20,857 bases of DNA from Holophagae bacterium (GTDB lineage Bacteria; Acidobacteriota; Thermoanaerobaculia; Thermoanaerobaculales; Sulfomarinibacteraceae). The stretch covers positions 1 through 20,857 of the forward strand of contig DAOWGJ010000045.1 in assembly GCA_030637505.1 (NCBI GenBank), written 5' to 3'. This document shows, piece by piece, positions 20,410 through 20,857 of this stretch. Positions within the stretch are counted from its first letter, which is position 1, and the number at the start of each line of letters is the position of its first letter. The notes under the pieces were generated by a model. It was not told the DNA's origin and made no database searches. It saw nothing but the letters and a program-made list of their open reading frames with translations. The position numbers and the translations under genes are program-made.

Positions 20410-20831
20410 AACCAGGGCTTCGATGGGCTTTTCATCTGGCCAACGTCCTGGTCGGGGGGTCAGGCGTTGTCCTGGCGGTGATGATCTACCTGATGGAACC
20501 GATTGACCAGTGGTCGGTGGTCAACCATCCGTTGCAGCCGTTCATCCTTCACGCGCACGTCGTGTCGGCCCCGTTGATGATCTTTGTTTTCGGTGTGTTC
20601 TGGGCGGTTCATGTGTTGCCGAAGTTGCAATTACGCACTCCTGAGGGCAGAAAGATCGGGATTGTCTTGGCATTGATGACGTTGCCGATGGTCGTTTCAG
20701 GGTATCTCCTGCAGGTGGCCGTCGAACCGGTGTGGCGCACAGTGTGGGAGGTCTCTCATCTGGTCACCTCGGTCCTTTGGCTGGCCGCAATCGGGGTGCA
20801 TGTAGGGGGGAGGGTGAAGGGTGAAATATAG
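20406..20831 (+). CDS. Four-helix membrane protein with paired histidines (cytochrome b-like, DUF4405-type)
   Basis: The 141-residue protein has four hydrophobic helices (about 8-30, 46-70, 84-105, 116-134). Histidines sit at helix ends: H10, H49/H51, H69, H118 and H132. The H118-H132 spacing of 14 and the H51-H69 pair are what a small di-haem b-type cytochrome would use to hold haem at both membrane faces; this is inference, as no family motif is decisive. It would pass electrons between quinol or another donor and the exported FMN protein. The ATG at 20406 overlaps the FMN-binding gene stop (ATGA), making it the last visible gene of the operon; the frame starting at 20250 adds an unrelated soluble stretch. 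Only 26 bases remain in the window, so further operon members may follow. Confidence 0.85.
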   Translation: MKPGLRWAFHLANVLVGGSGVVLAVMIYLMEPIDQWSVVNHPLQPFILHAHVVSAPLMIFVFGVFWAVHVLPKLQLRTPEGRKIGIVLALMTLPMVVSGYLLQVAVEPVWRTVWEVSHLVTSVLWLAAIGVHVGGRVKGEI

Positions 20832-20857
20832 GTGGCTCCATACCTATTAGTTCGTTC

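Overview
The window looks like a piece of chromosome from a high-GC, diderm (Gram-negative type) bacterium. It encodes Sec signal peptides, an outer-membrane porin-like barrel, sigma-54 regulation, a DUF4388 protein, HD-GYP signalling and a TetR-controlled acyl-CoA synthetase. This mix is most like Acidobacteriota (Thermoanaerobaculia/Holophagae-like) or Myxococcota and other former Deltaproteobacteria. I cannot choose between them from sequence alone. There is no rRNA, tRNA, CRISPR array, transposase or phage gene.

Signalling region, 1-6632. A minus-strand pair encodes a response regulator with an HD-GYP output domain and a DUF4388 protein cut by the window edge. Across a 350-base gap lies a plus-strand sigma-54 activator with a GAF-like sensor. 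It is followed by a near-perfect -24/-12 sigma-54 promoter (4169-4184) with palindromic TAGAG/CTCTA sites about 95 bases upstream of the expected start. This promoter heads a tight four-gene set: a 51-residue hydrophobic peptide, an RsbW-type anti-sigma kinase, a STAS anti-sigma antagonist and a GAF-PP2C phosphatase. The layout is a partner-switching module placed under sigma-54 control. Its final target is not in the window.

Lipid and transport region, 6955-13718. A TetR regulator and a long-chain acyl-CoA synthetase form a minus-strand operon with overlapping ATGA. A perfect FadR-type palindrome (ATGAATGA-N4-TCATTCAT) lies over the promoter and leader. A PLP-dependent aminotransferase-like gene is divergent from it. 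Next comes a minus-strand pair, a 39-residue membrane peptide overlapping a sodium/solute symporter, divergent from a surE gene whose product carries a signal peptide.

Metabolic region, 13949-17112. It holds a membrane-anchored TPR protein, a thymidine/pyrimidine-nucleoside phosphorylase and a UDP-glucuronate decarboxylase. The exported SurE nucleotidase, the symporter and the phosphorylase could form a nucleotide-scavenging route, but this is inference from proximity.

Flavin and electron-transfer region, 17356-20831. ApbE (FMN transferase), a porin-like protein with a coiled-coil N-terminus, an exported FMN-binding-domain protein (the type of protein ApbE modifies) and a small four-helix, histidine-rich membrane protein are packed in one probable operon. 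This looks like an extracytoplasmic flavin-based electron-transfer unit with its own outer-membrane channel.

Gaps between genes carry several dispersed palindromic repeats: GTAGGGGCGGAC hairpins (three copies), a GTAGGGTGG inverted repeat, GCTGGGACGC decamer repeats and an AGCTGTTAGC inverted repeat. These resemble REP-like elements.
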